In this document: piece by piece, positions 21,901 through 33,324 of the stretch
How the letters are laid out: the number at the start of each line of letters is the position of its first letter
Numbering within the stretch: position 1 is the stretch's first letter
Source of the DNA: Gerris lacustris
Lineage: Eukaryota > Arthropoda > Insecta > Hemiptera > Gerridae
Reading direction: 5' to 3'
NCBI GenBank assembly: GCA_951217055.1
Contig: OX578280.1
Location: forward strand, 558,001-622,000
DNA: 64,000 bases
Position numbers and translations under genes: made by a program
The notes under the pieces: model-generated
The model's database searches: none
What the model was told of the DNA's origin: nothing
What the model saw: the letters and a program-made list of their open reading frames with translations, nothing else

Positions 21901-22189
21901 ATAAGCTAGAAGGCTGTCTGATGCACTCGCCTGCCATGCAGCTTTTGCATGGCTCGATAAGCTCGCCTCTTTATTCAACAAATTAATCTCTAGATGCATT
22001 TTGTCTAGATGCATTTTTTTCGCTGTGATATATATATATAGCCTGTAAAACTTTAAAATAAAGATGTCTACAAATGCAAGGAAATATGATAAAGCCCAGC
22101 TGTCTACTGTCAAGGTAGCGAGCCTGCAATATATGTGTTGAATAAAGGTTTCCTAAAATTGCTGCATAAACTCTTAGTAAAAATAGCTC

Positions 22190-22650
22190 TCGCTACGCTC
22201 GCCTGAAATAATTTTATTTAATAAATATTAACTAATTATGCAGTACCAACATGCGAGCCTGCAATAATCTTATTAAATAAAGATTTTGTGCAAAGGCTGT
22301 AAAACAGGCGAGCGTAGTGAGTCTGCAATACCATTTTATAAGAAATTAACGAATAATGCAGCACAAACAAGCGAGCGCAGCGAGCCTTCAATTACCTTAT
22401 TTCATAAATATTAATTACAAATGCTGCATAAACAGGCGAGCGCAGCGAGCCTGCAATAATCTTATTAAATAATGATAATGCACAAAGGCTGTAAAACAGG
22501 GGAGTGTAGCGAGCCTGCAATAATCTTATTAAATAATGATAATGTACAAAGGCTGTAAAACAGGGGAGCGTAGCGAGCCTGCAATTACTTTATTCAATAA
22601 ATATTAACTACAAATGCTGTAAACAGGCGAGCCTTTATTAACTTTAATAA
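22190..22650 (+). repeat. Diverged tandem array, GCGAGCCTGCAAT units
   Basis: At least eight units of about 55-70 bp with the core AGGCGAGCGTAGCGAGCCTG followed by CAAT and an AT-rich stretch ending GCTGTAAAACAGG or similar. High divergence indicates an old array. Confidence 0.75.
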
Positions 22651-22729
22651 AATTTATTATCTATAAATGCAAGGAAAATTGTTTTTTCTATCTAGAACAA
22701 GCGAGTTAGTACGAAATTCGTTTCACAAC

Positions 22730-22880
22730 ATCTGAGTATTTTTGACACTTTAAATTTAAGATTGCGGTCAATATTGCAGACGACTAAATAATAAGATTTT
22801 AGTCTGCACGACGTCATACATCGTTTTACAGGTCTTGAAGAGTAGGAAATAAATATTAACTGGTTACAAAAGTTTTGCAA
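22730..22880 (+). repeat. Repeat C fragment
   Basis: AAGATTGCGGTCAATATTGC, AGACGACTAAATAATAAG and CAGGTCTTGAAGAGTAGG match the internal unit of repeat C. Confidence 0.5.
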
Positions 22881-22899
22881 CTAATATAGCCAAAATAAG

Positions 22900-23990
22900 G
22901 GTGTTAAGAAGTAAGTTCACACTTATATGGCATATTACATAACATAATTTTAAAGCTATTTTCAGGTTGATGAATATTTAATGTTTCAACCGAAATATTA
23001 TCCTGGTAGTTATATTGAAAACATAGTACGGCTGATATAAGGACACAATTCTACGCGAGTTGTTTGTGCAGCGCATCACTAGTATTATTTTGTTTGTGTA
23101 CGCTTAGTGCAACAATTGTGAAATGTGGGACAAGGGATGATCGAGATTAGACATTTACTTGATGTGTTACGAGTGTGAGACACGTCTCTGCTGTACGTGA
23201 ACGTATCTGTACGTGAACGGATCTGTACGTGAACGTATCTGTACGTGAACGGATCTGTACGGGACGATGTTTGCGAGGACAGTGGTGGTTTGTAGGGCGG
23301 TATCACGTAGCTACGAGTATTTCCTCGCCCGTGTGTTTATAGATAAGTCAAGTAATTAACTTTGCTGCTTTCCGTTACACCACCTCTCATGTGGGCCGGA
23401 ATAGTTCTCAAAAGTGTATACGATAGAAATAAATTGTAAGATATTTTAAACGAATAATTATCCTTGTCTAAGAATGCTCAATGAAAATAATGAATATTGA
23501 AAGGCTGCTAAATAGTTAATTTTTGTTGAAAAGATTTAATTACATTCATACAGGATGAATATAATACAGTGACCTACATAGTAAACTGTTGAGGAAAGGT
23601 TCGCCTTATAATTACAGATTTGTTTGGGTTTAGTAGTGAGGTGCGAAGGAGATGCGTTGTGAAGCCTGGGAGGACCCCGTGGGAACGAGACTGGACTCCA
23701 GTCCCCCTGTGCTCCAGTTGTTTTAACGGCTCCCGAATATAAGACGAACAAATTGATTTATTACTGAATGCAGTGTTCACAGTGTACGGTGCAGTGTGTG
23801 TGTGTGTGCAGTGTTCACAGTGTACGGTGCAGTGTGTAAGAATGGCGTGTTTTCTCATCAACATTACGGTCCAAGACAACAGGTAATTTTTGTTCTCATC
23901 ACTTTAACAGAATGTTTTTCTGGAGAGTTGTTAAAAACTGAAGATTTGGTAAAGGAGAGGAGTTAAACGATTGTAGTTTCTTATGTTACC
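22900..23990. other. No gene; two small tandem repeats
   Basis: CTGTACGTGAACG with GATCTGTACGTGAACGTAT recurs at 23196-23260 (four units of 16 bp). GCAGTGTTCACAGTGTACGG recurs twice at 23770-23832 around a GT run. The frames 23536-23751 and 23574-23879 are accidental. Confidence 0.6.
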
Positions 23991-23999
23991 TCTAACCAC

Positions 24000-24112
24000 C
24001 TCTAACCACCTCAAACCACCTCTAACCACCTCTAACCACCTCTAACCACCTCTAACCACCTCAAACCACCTCTAACCACCTCTAACCACCTCTAACCACC
24101 TCTAACCACCTC
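24000..24112 (+). repeat. 10-bp satellite CTCTAACCAC, about 11 copies
   Basis: Near-perfect tandem decamers with occasional CTCAAACCAC variants. The same decamer forms 42227-42265 and 45836-46168. Confidence 0.97.
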
Positions 24113-24121
24113 TGATGTATC

Positions 24122-24500
24122 GGAGGTAAAGGGCACTATTAGCCAAATTGCAAATTTTTCGGGAGAGCTATTTTAATGATTTTTTAATGATGTATGGCGC
24201 AAGGCCGAACTGATAAGACTAGTAGCTCTCTCACTCTACTAAGTGGAGTGGGTATAGGGCACTATCTGGACATAGTGCTAACTTATTCTTAATTCTCTGG
24301 AGGTAAACAGCTACGTGTCCAAATAGTGCTCTTTACCTCCCCAGCATGTTGGTTCATGGTGCCTTTTCCAACTGGCTAAATCCGTGAGTTTTAGTTTTAG
24401 CACATAGTGCCTTGTACCTCTAAAAAAAGGGGGAAGAAATGAATAGGAAACTGTTAAAACCTCAATTTCGTAAAAAATTGAGATAGTGCCCTTTACCTCC
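24122..24500. mobile_element. Foldback element with GGAGGTAAAGGGCACTAT ends
   Basis: The left terminus GGAGGTAAAGGGCACTAT and right terminus ATAGTGCCCTTTACCTCC are exact reverse complements. Internal GGAGGTAAACAG (24299) and AGTGCTCTTTACCTCC (24325-24340) are a second, diverged pair. CTGATGTA flanks both sides at slightly different distances. A MITE-like structure, non-coding. Confidence 0.68.
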
Positions 24501-24679
24501 CACACACACTGATGTACTCGAAATTAATTAAACTTACAAGTGAAAAAGTCAAGATAATTATCAAAAAATAATCTGTGAGCTACATTGAAAGAAAATAATT
24601 CGTACAAAACATTTCTCGATGGGCTAATATTTTGCCTATCTGGTCCCACACCATTTTAAATAACAACATGGCAATTTAA

Positions 24680-24843
24680 ATGTTCAATTTGTGACTCTAA
24701 CTAGTTATGAGTCTGTGATTTGTGACTCTAGCTAGATATGAGTCTGTGATTTGCGACTCTAACTAGTTATGAGTCATGAGTCTGTGATTTGTGACTCTAG
24801 CTAGTTATGAGTCTGTGATTTGTGACTCTGGCTAGTTATGTGA
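24680..24843 (+). repeat. 31-bp tandem repeat, about 5 copies
   Basis: The unit contains GTGACTCTAACTAGTTATGA and GTCTGTGATTT, with one internal GAGTCAT duplication. Confidence 0.88.
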
Positions 24844-24859
24844 GTGTGTTTTTTTCTTA

Positions 24860-25295
24860 AATACGTAGTTGATATAAAGAGGAAGTATTGCGATGGCACA
24901 GAAATTCGATATTTAAGATTTTCATGGTTGTAAGGAGTTCAAAGGTCCACAGAGTTCAGTTTGTCTGTGGTCTGCGTAGACACGTGGAGTCTAAACTACA
25001 AAACTATTTCGATGGAATTTTACGTACATGATCAGAAAACGCCTAACAAAAAAAATCATTTTAACTCTAAAATTGGCGGAGCCCCTAAACACTCACTTTC
25101 TCAGAAAAACAGTGCCGTCGTTTATTGTTAATTTAAAAACGAATTTACTTAATATGGGAAAAATCTGGTTAACTGCAAAGTGTGAGGTGTCGGCCATTCC
25201 GTGCGAGGGAGAAATCTTATTGTTAAAAATTCAATTAACAATAAAGGAGAAGGCGAAGTAACTATGAACTCGTATATGAGAAAGTTTAGAAGGAT
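24860..25295 (+). mobile_element. Repeat D, diverged copy
   Basis: AGAGGAAGTATTGCGATGGC, AGTTCAGTTTGTCTGTGGTC, GCGTAGACACGTGGAG and ACTCGTATATGAGAAAGTTT follow the order of repeat D. The frame 25028-25261 is internal and accidental. Confidence 0.6.
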
Positions 25296-25463
25296 TTGTG
25301 ACGGACTTTTTCTTATTTTTATTTAAAACAAATTTTTAAATTGTAATCAAAAGTTTATAGACGTCAAAAAGTCTTTCTACAAATGTCAAAGTGACACAGA
25401 GCTCAAATAAAGGGAAAAAGGTGAGTTTAACAAGTTATTAGATTCTATAACCACTATAAATCC

Positions 25464-27480
25464 CATTTACACCTTCCACTTTCCATTCTTCCACACTCCA
25501 ATCTTCCACTTTCCATTCTTCCACCCTCCAGACTTCCACTCTCTAGTCTTCCACACTCCAATCTTCCACCCTCCAGTCTTCCACTCTCTAGTCTTCCACA
25601 CTCCAATCTTCCACCCTCCAGTCTTCCACTCTCTAGTCTTCCACACTCCAATCTTCCACCCTCCAGTCTTCCACTCTCTAGTCTTCCACACTCCAATCTT
25701 CCACCCTCCAGTCTTCCACTCTCTAGTCTTCCACACTCCAGTCTTCCACTCTCCAGTCTTCCACACTCCAGTCTTCCACTTTCCAATCTTCCACCCTCCA
25801 GTCTTCCACTCTCTAGTCTTCCACACTCCAATCTTCCACCCTCCAGTCTTCCACTCTCTAGTCTTCCACACTCCAATCTTCCACCCTCCAGTCTTCCACT
25901 CTCTAGTCTTCCACACTCCAATCTTCCACCCTCCAGTCTTCCACTCTCTAGTCTTCCACACTCCAATCTTCCACCCTCCAGTCTTCCACTCTCTAGTCTT
26001 CCACACTCCAGTCTTCCACTCTCCAGTCTTCCACACTCCAGTCTTCCACTTTCCATTCTTCCACACTCCAGTCTTCCACTGTTCATTCTTCCACTGTCCA
26101 TTCTTCCACTTTCCATTTTTCCTCTTTCCATTCTTCCACTCTTCCACTCTCTAGTCTTCCACTCTCTAGTCTTCCACACTCCAATCTTCCACTTTCCATT
26201 CTTCCACCCTCCAGACTTCCACTCTCTAGTCTTCCACACTCCAATCTTCCACCCTCCAGTCTTCCACTCTCTAGTCTTCCACACTCCAATCTTCCACCCT
26301 CCAGTCTTCCACTCTCTAGTCTTCCACACTCCAATCTTCCACCCTCCAGTCTTCCACTCTCTAGTCTTCCACACTCCAATCTTCCACCCTCCAGTCTTCC
26401 ACTCTCTAGTCTTCCACACTCCAGTCTTCCACTCTCCAGTCTTCCACACTCCAGTCTTCCACTTTCCAATCTTCCACCCTCCAGTCTTCCACTCTCTAGT
26501 CTTCCACACTCCAATCTTCCACCCTCCAGTCTTCCACTCTCTAGTCTTCCACACTCCAATCTTCCACCCTCCAGTCTTCCACTCTCTAGTCTTCCACACT
26601 CCAATCTTCCACCCTCCAGTCTTCCACTCTCTAGTCTTCCACACTCCAATCTTCCACCCTCCAGTCTTCCACTCTCTAGTCTTCCACACTCCAGTCTTCC
26701 ACTCTCCAGTCTTCCACACTCCAGTCTTCCACTTTCCATTCTTCCACACTCCAGTCTTCCACTGTTCATTCTTCCACTGTCCATTCTTCCACTTTCCATT
26801 TTTCCTCTTTCCATTCTTCCACTCTTCCACTCTCTAGTCTTCCACTCTCTAGTCTTCCACACTCCAATCTTCCACCCTCCAGTCTTCCACTCTCTAGTCT
26901 TCCACACTCCAATCTTCCACCCTCCAGTCTTCCACTCTCTAGTCTTCCACACTCCAGTCTTCCACTCTCCAGTCTTCCACACTCCAGTCTTCCACTTTCC
27001 ATTCTTCCACACTCCAGTCTTCCACTGTTCATTCTTCCACTGTCTATTCTTCCACTTTTCATTCTTCACTGTTCATTCTTCAAATGTCCAGTCTTCCGTT
27101 TTCGATTCTTCCACTGTCCATTCTTCCACTGTCCAGTCTTCCGTTTTCGATTCTTCCACTGTCCATTCTTCCACTGTCCAGTCTTCCGTTTTCGATTCTT
27201 CCACTGTCCATTCTTCCGTTTTCGATTCTTCCACTGTCCATTCTTCCACTTTCCATTCTTCCACTGTCCAGTCTTCCACTGTTCATTCTTCCACTGTCCA
27301 TTCTTCCACTGTCCAGTCTTCCACTGTTCATTCTTCCACTATTCATTCTTCCACTGTCCAGTCTTCCACTGTTCATTCTTCCACTGTCCATTCTTCCACT
27401 TTCCATTCTTCCACTGTCCAGTCTTCCACTGTTCATTCTTCCACTGTTCATTCTTCCACTGTCGAGTCTTTCACTTTGCA
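25464..27480 (-). repeat. 15-bp minisatellite block, 2.0 kb, with 683-bp higher-order repeat
   Basis: Tandem 15-mers of the type TCTTCCACTCTCTAG, TCTTCCACACTCCAA and TCTTCCACCCTCCAG. Landmarks (CCAGACTTCCACTC at 25528 and 26211; TTTCCTCTTTCC near 26118 and 26801) place two near-identical blocks 683 bp apart, with a third truncated block to about 27070. From 27070 a sister array of TCTTCCACTGTCCAT type runs to 27480. On the minus strand the frame stays open for 458 codons (25454-26830) as W-K-T-x-x or E-S-G-R-L pentapeptides. The change from one reading to the other by frameshift indicates no selection on the protein, so I do not call a gene. Confidence 0.95.
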
Positions 27481-27489
27481 TTAAACACT

Positions 27490-27875
27490 TATAATGGTAG
27501 TTTAAAGGCGACACCGAGTGAGAATGGTTGCAAATCTTACAAGGCAGCTAAGAGAGATAGATCACTACTTGATGACTTTTTAATTGCCTACAAACGAGCA
27601 GAGGGCTTCAAGACTCGGTTCCCTCGTCGTAGAACCCTCCATCTACCCACACGACCCTAGTCCACCCCCACCTTGTACTGTTAGTTTATAATAAATGTTT
27701 GTAAAATATAGTTAGCTTAGTACAGAATTAACCCTTACTAAGTTAACACACACACTGAAGATGATGTTATTTGTCGAAACGCGTTTGTGAGTTTATGTGT
27801 AATAAAAATTGTGGTGACAATATTGTTGTGTAACTTTCTACCAACCTCTCTAGTCATAATTAGTGTAGTTACACG
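27490..27875. other. Single-copy sequence with a CTGAAGA...GAAAC motif
   Basis: CTGAAGATGATG, a weak stem, then CGAAAC at about 27756-27780, similar in layout to 8896-8919. Otherwise nothing is recognised. Confidence 0.35.
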
Positions 27876-27879
27876 TTTA

Positions 27880-28350
27880 AGGTCATTTAAGTAAAAGAAA
27901 AGGGTTTTTTAAAAACGCGTGAAGCATAAATTACTCCGCCAATTTCGATTAAATTGGCGTACATAATTAGAAAACGCCGCGGCATAAGTAAAAAAGAGCT
28001 CTAAATTTGTAGGCGCTCTCGCCAATAATCTTAAATAAACAGGTCAAGTGTGTGCTAGTGAGCACATTACGAGGGACCGTAGGCAACACAGTATTGTTTA
28101 AGTAGTGCCTATTGATGGTGTTTTTAAAATGCTAAAAAGTCTACTTTGAACTATCCTATGGGTCTGATACACATAAACAAACTTCTGATAAAGAAATGTT
28201 TTGCCACTGAACCGGACTACAAACATATAAACACATCTAAAAGACCATACATAATTATAAAACAAAAAAATCGTATTTTGTCAAGATTTTTTTTTTTTTT
28301 TTTTTCAAAATTTCCAAAAAGTGCTAAGGGTCCTTGGTTTTGCCTACAGA
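27880..28350 (+). mobile_element. Composite of repeat D and repeat E fragments
   Basis: 27900-28025 resembles the interior of repeat D (ACGCGTGAAGC, AATTTCGATTAAATTGGCGT, AAATTTGTAGGCGCTC). From 28032 AAATAAACAGGTCAAGTGTG and CCTATGGGTCTGATA match 52332 onward in repeat E, ending AGGGTCCTTGGTTTTGCCTA at 28328-28347. The frame 28146-28436 lies in it. Confidence 0.58.
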
Positions 28351-28675
28351 TCCTAAAAAAAAATCAAAAACAACTTTTTTTAAAAGAGTACAAAGAAACT
28401 GTCACTCCAAGTAAAATAATACTTGATTATTTATAAAGCAGCTTTAGGCTTTAAAAACTTTTTTAAGCGTTAAAACTTAATAACTTATAAATACACCGAA
28501 ATAAAAAGTAAACCAATAAAAGCTTACCACGAACTCTACAAAATAAGAGATAAATAAATAGTACGCTAAGAAAGAGTTTACTAATTAAATAAATAAGATA
28601 TTAATTAATAAAAATCACAGGCAAGTACTTGCATCTAACTACTTTTTAGGGTTTCAAAGGTTTAGGCATAATTAA

Positions 28676-29270
28676 TACGTTATTATATGCTGAAATAACA
28701 TGTTATTATATGCTGAAATATCATGTTATTATATGCTGAAATATCATGTTATTATATGCTGAAATAACATGTTATTATATGCTGAAATATCATGTTATTA
28801 TATGCTGAAATTGCATGTTATTTCATGTTTATTATATGCATATAATAACATGTTTTTATATGCTGAAATAACATGTTATTATATGCTGAAATATCATGTT
28901 ATTATATGCATATAATAACATGTTTTTATATGCTGAAATAACATGTTATTATATGCTGAAATATCAAGTTATTATATGCTGAAACATCATGTTATTGTAT
29001 GCTGAAATTGCATGTTATTTCATGTTTATTATATGCATATAATAACATGTTTTTATATGCTGAAATAACATGTTATTATATGCTGAAATATCATGTTATT
29101 ATATGCATATAATAACATGTTTTTATATGCTGAAATAACATGTTATTATATGCTGAAATATCAAGTTATTATATGCTGAAACATCATGTTATTGTATGCT
29201 GAAATTGCATGTTATTTCATGTTTATTATATGCATATAATAACATGTTTTTATATGCTGAAATAACATTT
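28676..29270 (+). repeat. 23-bp AT-rich minisatellite with 197-bp higher-order repeat
   Basis: The unit is ATGTTATTATATGCTGAAAT plus ATC. The variant TTGCATGTTATTTCATG recurs at 28811, 29008 and 29205, exactly 197 bp apart each time, defining a higher-order unit. TATATGCATATA palindromes are included. Confidence 0.95.
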
Positions 29271-29274
29271 TATT

Positions 29275-29760
29275 ATTTCCCCATCCCGACCTATATATGA
29301 AAGTAAAAAAAAAAAAATACGATGAAAGGCCCCATAAAAACAAACAAAACAAAAAAACCCTGCTTCGATAACAATGTTTTTTTATCGGTAATAACAAAAA
29401 GTTAAATAATTTATTTATGGAAATTTTTACCGCCTCACCATAAGGTATTAGCAAAAATATTTCATAACTTTAGGACTAGCCGGTATACTCATAAATACAA
29501 TACTACAGTACTCATAAAATGTTTTATATTTCTAATCTATTCTTCAGTAGCTTTCATTTTACTTTACAACCCACATGAGATTAATAAATAATAAATATTT
29601 TGAGCTGAGCACATTTTTGGGCAATGCACTGCGCATGCGCATGTTAAATGTTTAACTTCTCTATTTGTTTCCCTTCACTTGTTTAACTTCTCTATTGCCC
29701 ATGTGTGGGCGAAAAGTTACGTCATCTAGCGTCAAGGCTTATTTCCAGTATGATTTACCA
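29275..29760 (+). mobile_element. Dispersed repeat G, copy
   Basis: Shares with 57650-58165 the phrases CCATAAGGTATTAGCA/ATCATAAGGTATTAGCA, AGACTAGTGG-like, CTCATAAA, AGCACATTTTTG and TGCGCATG, and ends near TGTGGGCGAAAAGTTACGTC. The frame 29212-29454 is accidental. Confidence 0.58.
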
Positions 29761-29769
29761 AATACTAAA

Positions 29770-31055
29770 AAATAGAGTTAAATATTCGTAGATACGAAAT
29801 AATTAACAAATTGTAAAATAAAGAAAGAGTTATATAAATTAATAAAATAATTTATAGAGATTGAGAGATAAATTAATTAGTAATAAAAAAAATGTCTTGC
29901 ATACTAGTCTGTAAGACAGTGAAGCATTTTCATGTAACGCTTTTTGGTGTCGTTTTTTAAACGCTTTTCGAGTTTATGTGCCAAGACATGTAAATGTCAC
30001 AAAATTCGAGCGTGCAGATTCTTGCGTTTGTAAATTAGGAATTAAATGGAACATATGTTGTGCACGAAGAAAGAAAGTACTTTTCTTCTTTTTCAGTTTA
30101 TTAGGGTGAATGATTAGAAGTCACTTATTCCTGAATTTTCTGTTGAAAGTTTAAAGTGAAAGTTTGTTTCGTCGTATTAACTGTAGTTGGGGAATTTGTG
30201 CTCGTATTGGTATTTATTGTTGTTTAAAGATGGTTTCTAATGTTTCAGGATACATGGGTGAAACATGGTGATGGTATAACTGTGGATACGGTATCACTGT
30301 AACCATACTTTAATACCCCAAGTTTTTGAAGAGCAAAGGATGAGATAAATGAGATAAAAAGAGGCAAAATAAAATATCTGAAAAAAAGCGAGGAAAAATG
30401 CTCCTTCAAACGGAAAAGAATGCCATATATATAAATAATATGTGTGCGTGTGTATAATATAGTTTAAAGTAGGAATCATAAAAGTGTTAGTGAAGTCTGT
30501 TGCAGGTTAACCCCATGTTAGAGCGTAACCAATTGACGGAAGAATGGCCAGACTGGTTACAAACTGTTACACGTTACAGTAGTGTGAAGACCCAAACCAG
30601 TACCGGAACAGTTCCCCGCCTCACAATAGAAACAGGGGGGATGCAACAAAAATGCAAGAAAAATAACCAAAAGTGTTGAGGAGGCAACAACCGTGAAATT
30701 GTAAACTAAAAAAATCAACTTCCTTTAAAATACTTAAAGAAAGTATTGTGTAATAGTGACAATAGCGATCAAAATTATTCACTTTTTTATCCAGTAAATT
30801 AATTTAAACCGATAAAAAAGTTTGAGAATAATAATAGACTTAGTACTTTATTACCCTTCGGTAATCCGTCATCGCTCTGAAGCTCCAGTAAAAATTCGTA
30901 TTATGATTGCCAATAAACAGATTATATGCTAATTAGAGAGGCGAATTCAAAAAACAAGAACGTTCGGTAAAGAACCGAAAAATGTAAAATATATCATTTA
31001 ACACTGGGAAAAGGTACGCCACGCCTCGCCACGCACGCGCCCGATATACTTGATT
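29770..31055. other. No recognised feature
   Basis: AT-rich. The frames are short and unrecognised (for example 30294-30479). CACGCCTCGCCACGCACGCG at 31019-31038 is a small GC-rich patch. Confidence 0.45.
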
Positions 31056-31064
31056 CCTCTCACG

Positions 31065-31485
31065 ATAACTGAACGAGCGTGGTGATTTCTTTATTTCAGA
31101 GAAGAAAGTTTGTGCTTTGTTTGTCTAAGGGTAACTCCGGCGTAAGATTTGATCGATTTGAACGAAATTCGGCACAAAGGTGCATCTCAAACAACTGTAC
31201 AGTTTGTGGAAATTTCGCACCCTAAATATTTTCAAGATAGCGGCCGATATGGCGGACAACTAAACGAAATGTTTTTAGTCAGCATGACCTGTTATACATC
31301 GATTAAAAGGTCTTCAAGTTTACAAAAACAATACGAGTATGTATGTATGTAACTATAAAAAATCCCACACTAAATATTTCCAAGATGGCGACCAATATTG
31401 TGGACAATTGACAATTAAACATTCGTACATTGTTTTGAGGTCGTGAAGAGTGGGGGAAAATGTAAGTATTGCTAGAGATGCGGTG
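31065..31485 (+). mobile_element. Dispersed repeat C, second copy
   Basis: TTGATCGATTTGAACGAAAT, TCGGCACAAAGGTGCATCT and two AAATATTT-CAAGATGGCGxCC units, in the same order as at 21.1 kb but with only about two internal units instead of five. Confidence 0.68.
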
Positions 31486-31489
31486 TGTA

Positions 31490-33316
31490 ATCAACTCGAG
31501 TAGAATTGTCTCTTATATCGGCCATAATAACGTTTCAACATGTCTACCAGCATTATTTTTCGGTGAAAACCTGAATTTTCTTTATCAACCTAAATGAGCT
31601 TTAAAATGATTTTATGAAGCACGCCATATAAGTATGGACTTACTTTTGAAAACCCTCATTTCGGGCGTATTTGTTGCAAAACTTTTGTAATAAAGTTTGT
31701 AATAAACACTTTTTTTTAAAGTGTTTGGAGGCTGGCTTCGCTCGTCTGTTTTTATAGCAGTTTGTAGATAATCATTAAAGAAAGTTACCGTTACACAGCA
31801 TGTCACGTGTCACGTACCATATTAAACCTCTTTTTAGGTAAATTAAGAATATTTAAGTTTACCCCTAAAAAATGTTTCTTCGTAGCCATATGTTCAAATC
31901 AATGTTTAAATAAATAAAATTACTACTAAATATCGCAAACAAATATGGCCGATACAACAGCGAAATGTATTTTTCCTACGCGAGTTGGTTAAGCGCCGCA
32001 TGACTGTAGCAGCACAAGTTATGTCATGATAATGAGTTTTAGAGACTAGACACTATTTAAAACATTTTTAAGAATAAAAGTCTGTGACTATGTGTATAAT
32101 GTACGGACGGTGCAGTCCGGTTCTTAAAGCGTCATTTTTTAAAGAAAATGACTATAATATGTTTATACCTCAAGAAGTAGAATACAGCCTTCTGGGCTGC
32201 TTCAATGATAGCTTTAAACACATTTTTTTAAGTATGCATTTAAACTTCGACCATCATCTCGAATACCCTGTCTCAAAAAAAAAAAAAAAAAAAAAGGGAT
32301 TAGAGGTTTCGTAAAAAAATGTTCTCGATCTTTTTTGGGCGATAAGAACATGAAAGTTAAAGACTGCAGACATTGAACTTTGATTATTGTTATCAACAGG
32401 GGTGGAGCTGAAACGTTCACCCTTTCACAAATTCTTTTGAATACGAGGGACTGGACGTTATCTAAGAACTCGGTTCAAAGCGTCCAAACACAGTGTTTTC
32501 TAAACTACTTACTATCTGAATCCGTGTGAAGTAGGTCGGTCAAGTCAGTAAGACCGGCACGAAAAAAAAACATTTTATTGTAGAAGTAGCACGAATAAAA
32601 ATATCAAAAGCATCATTTTTATACCTTTAGGCCGAAACCTTTTGGACATGCTCCTTTATTCGAAAGGCACGCCATTTCTCTTCGGATCTAAAAAAAATAG
32701 GTTGGAGAACAACAAAAGTGGTCTCGATATTATTTTTAAAAACATCCTTGAGACTGCGAGACAGTCCTGAAGGCCCCGGGCCAGCCCTGACGGCCCCGGG
32801 CCAGCCCCGGTATCATCTAATGCTTGCCTTGGTCGGCTCCTACACCGTATCCTATACTTCAACTGTTGCACCCCTCATTTGCAAAGTATCGTTTTATTTA
32901 AATCGCTTTAAATAGCAATAATACTTGGAAATAAAATATAAAGGCGTATACGGTGAGCAGGTAAAACAGCAGGAGGTAAATACCATGTTTCTATATTGTT
33001 GCGTTATCTAAGTTGTCTAGAGAAATCCTCGGATGCGCGTGCCTTGAAGAAATACCTGCTATTGAATTCGTAGTTATCGACGCTTACATCTTTAAATATA
33101 TTTATTAAAGTAATCTACCAAATTCTCTATTGTTTGGAATAAGTATGCCGGTCATGGAATTCGATTAGTAGACGAACATCTTTTAAGCGTATCGGCATCT
33201 CTGCGAGTAGAAGAGAACAAGGCGCCCGTCGCTCCAAACAACAATCAAAACTGTTGGCATTCACAATTCTATGGACGGCCTTGTCATTACTGTTTAAAAG
33301 AGGAAAAGATTTAGCC
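31490..33316. other. No recognised feature
   Basis: Includes poly-A at 32275-32294 and a duplicated GGCCCCGGGCCAGCCC at 32771-32808. The frames 32084-32314, 32656-32871 and 32718-32915 have no recognisable products. Confidence 0.4.
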
Positions 33317-33324
33317 AGTGTGAG

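Noticed and set aside
23999..24112. Decamer array as a CRISPR array
   Set aside because: Direct tandem repeats without unique spacers, in eukaryotic DNA. The same applies to the 38-bp, 45-bp and 46-bp arrays.
25454..26830. 458-codon minus-strand frame as a repetitive protein gene
   Set aside because: It is the translation of a 15-bp minisatellite. The same repeat is read in two different frames within it, and there is no start context, splice signal or non-repetitive domain.
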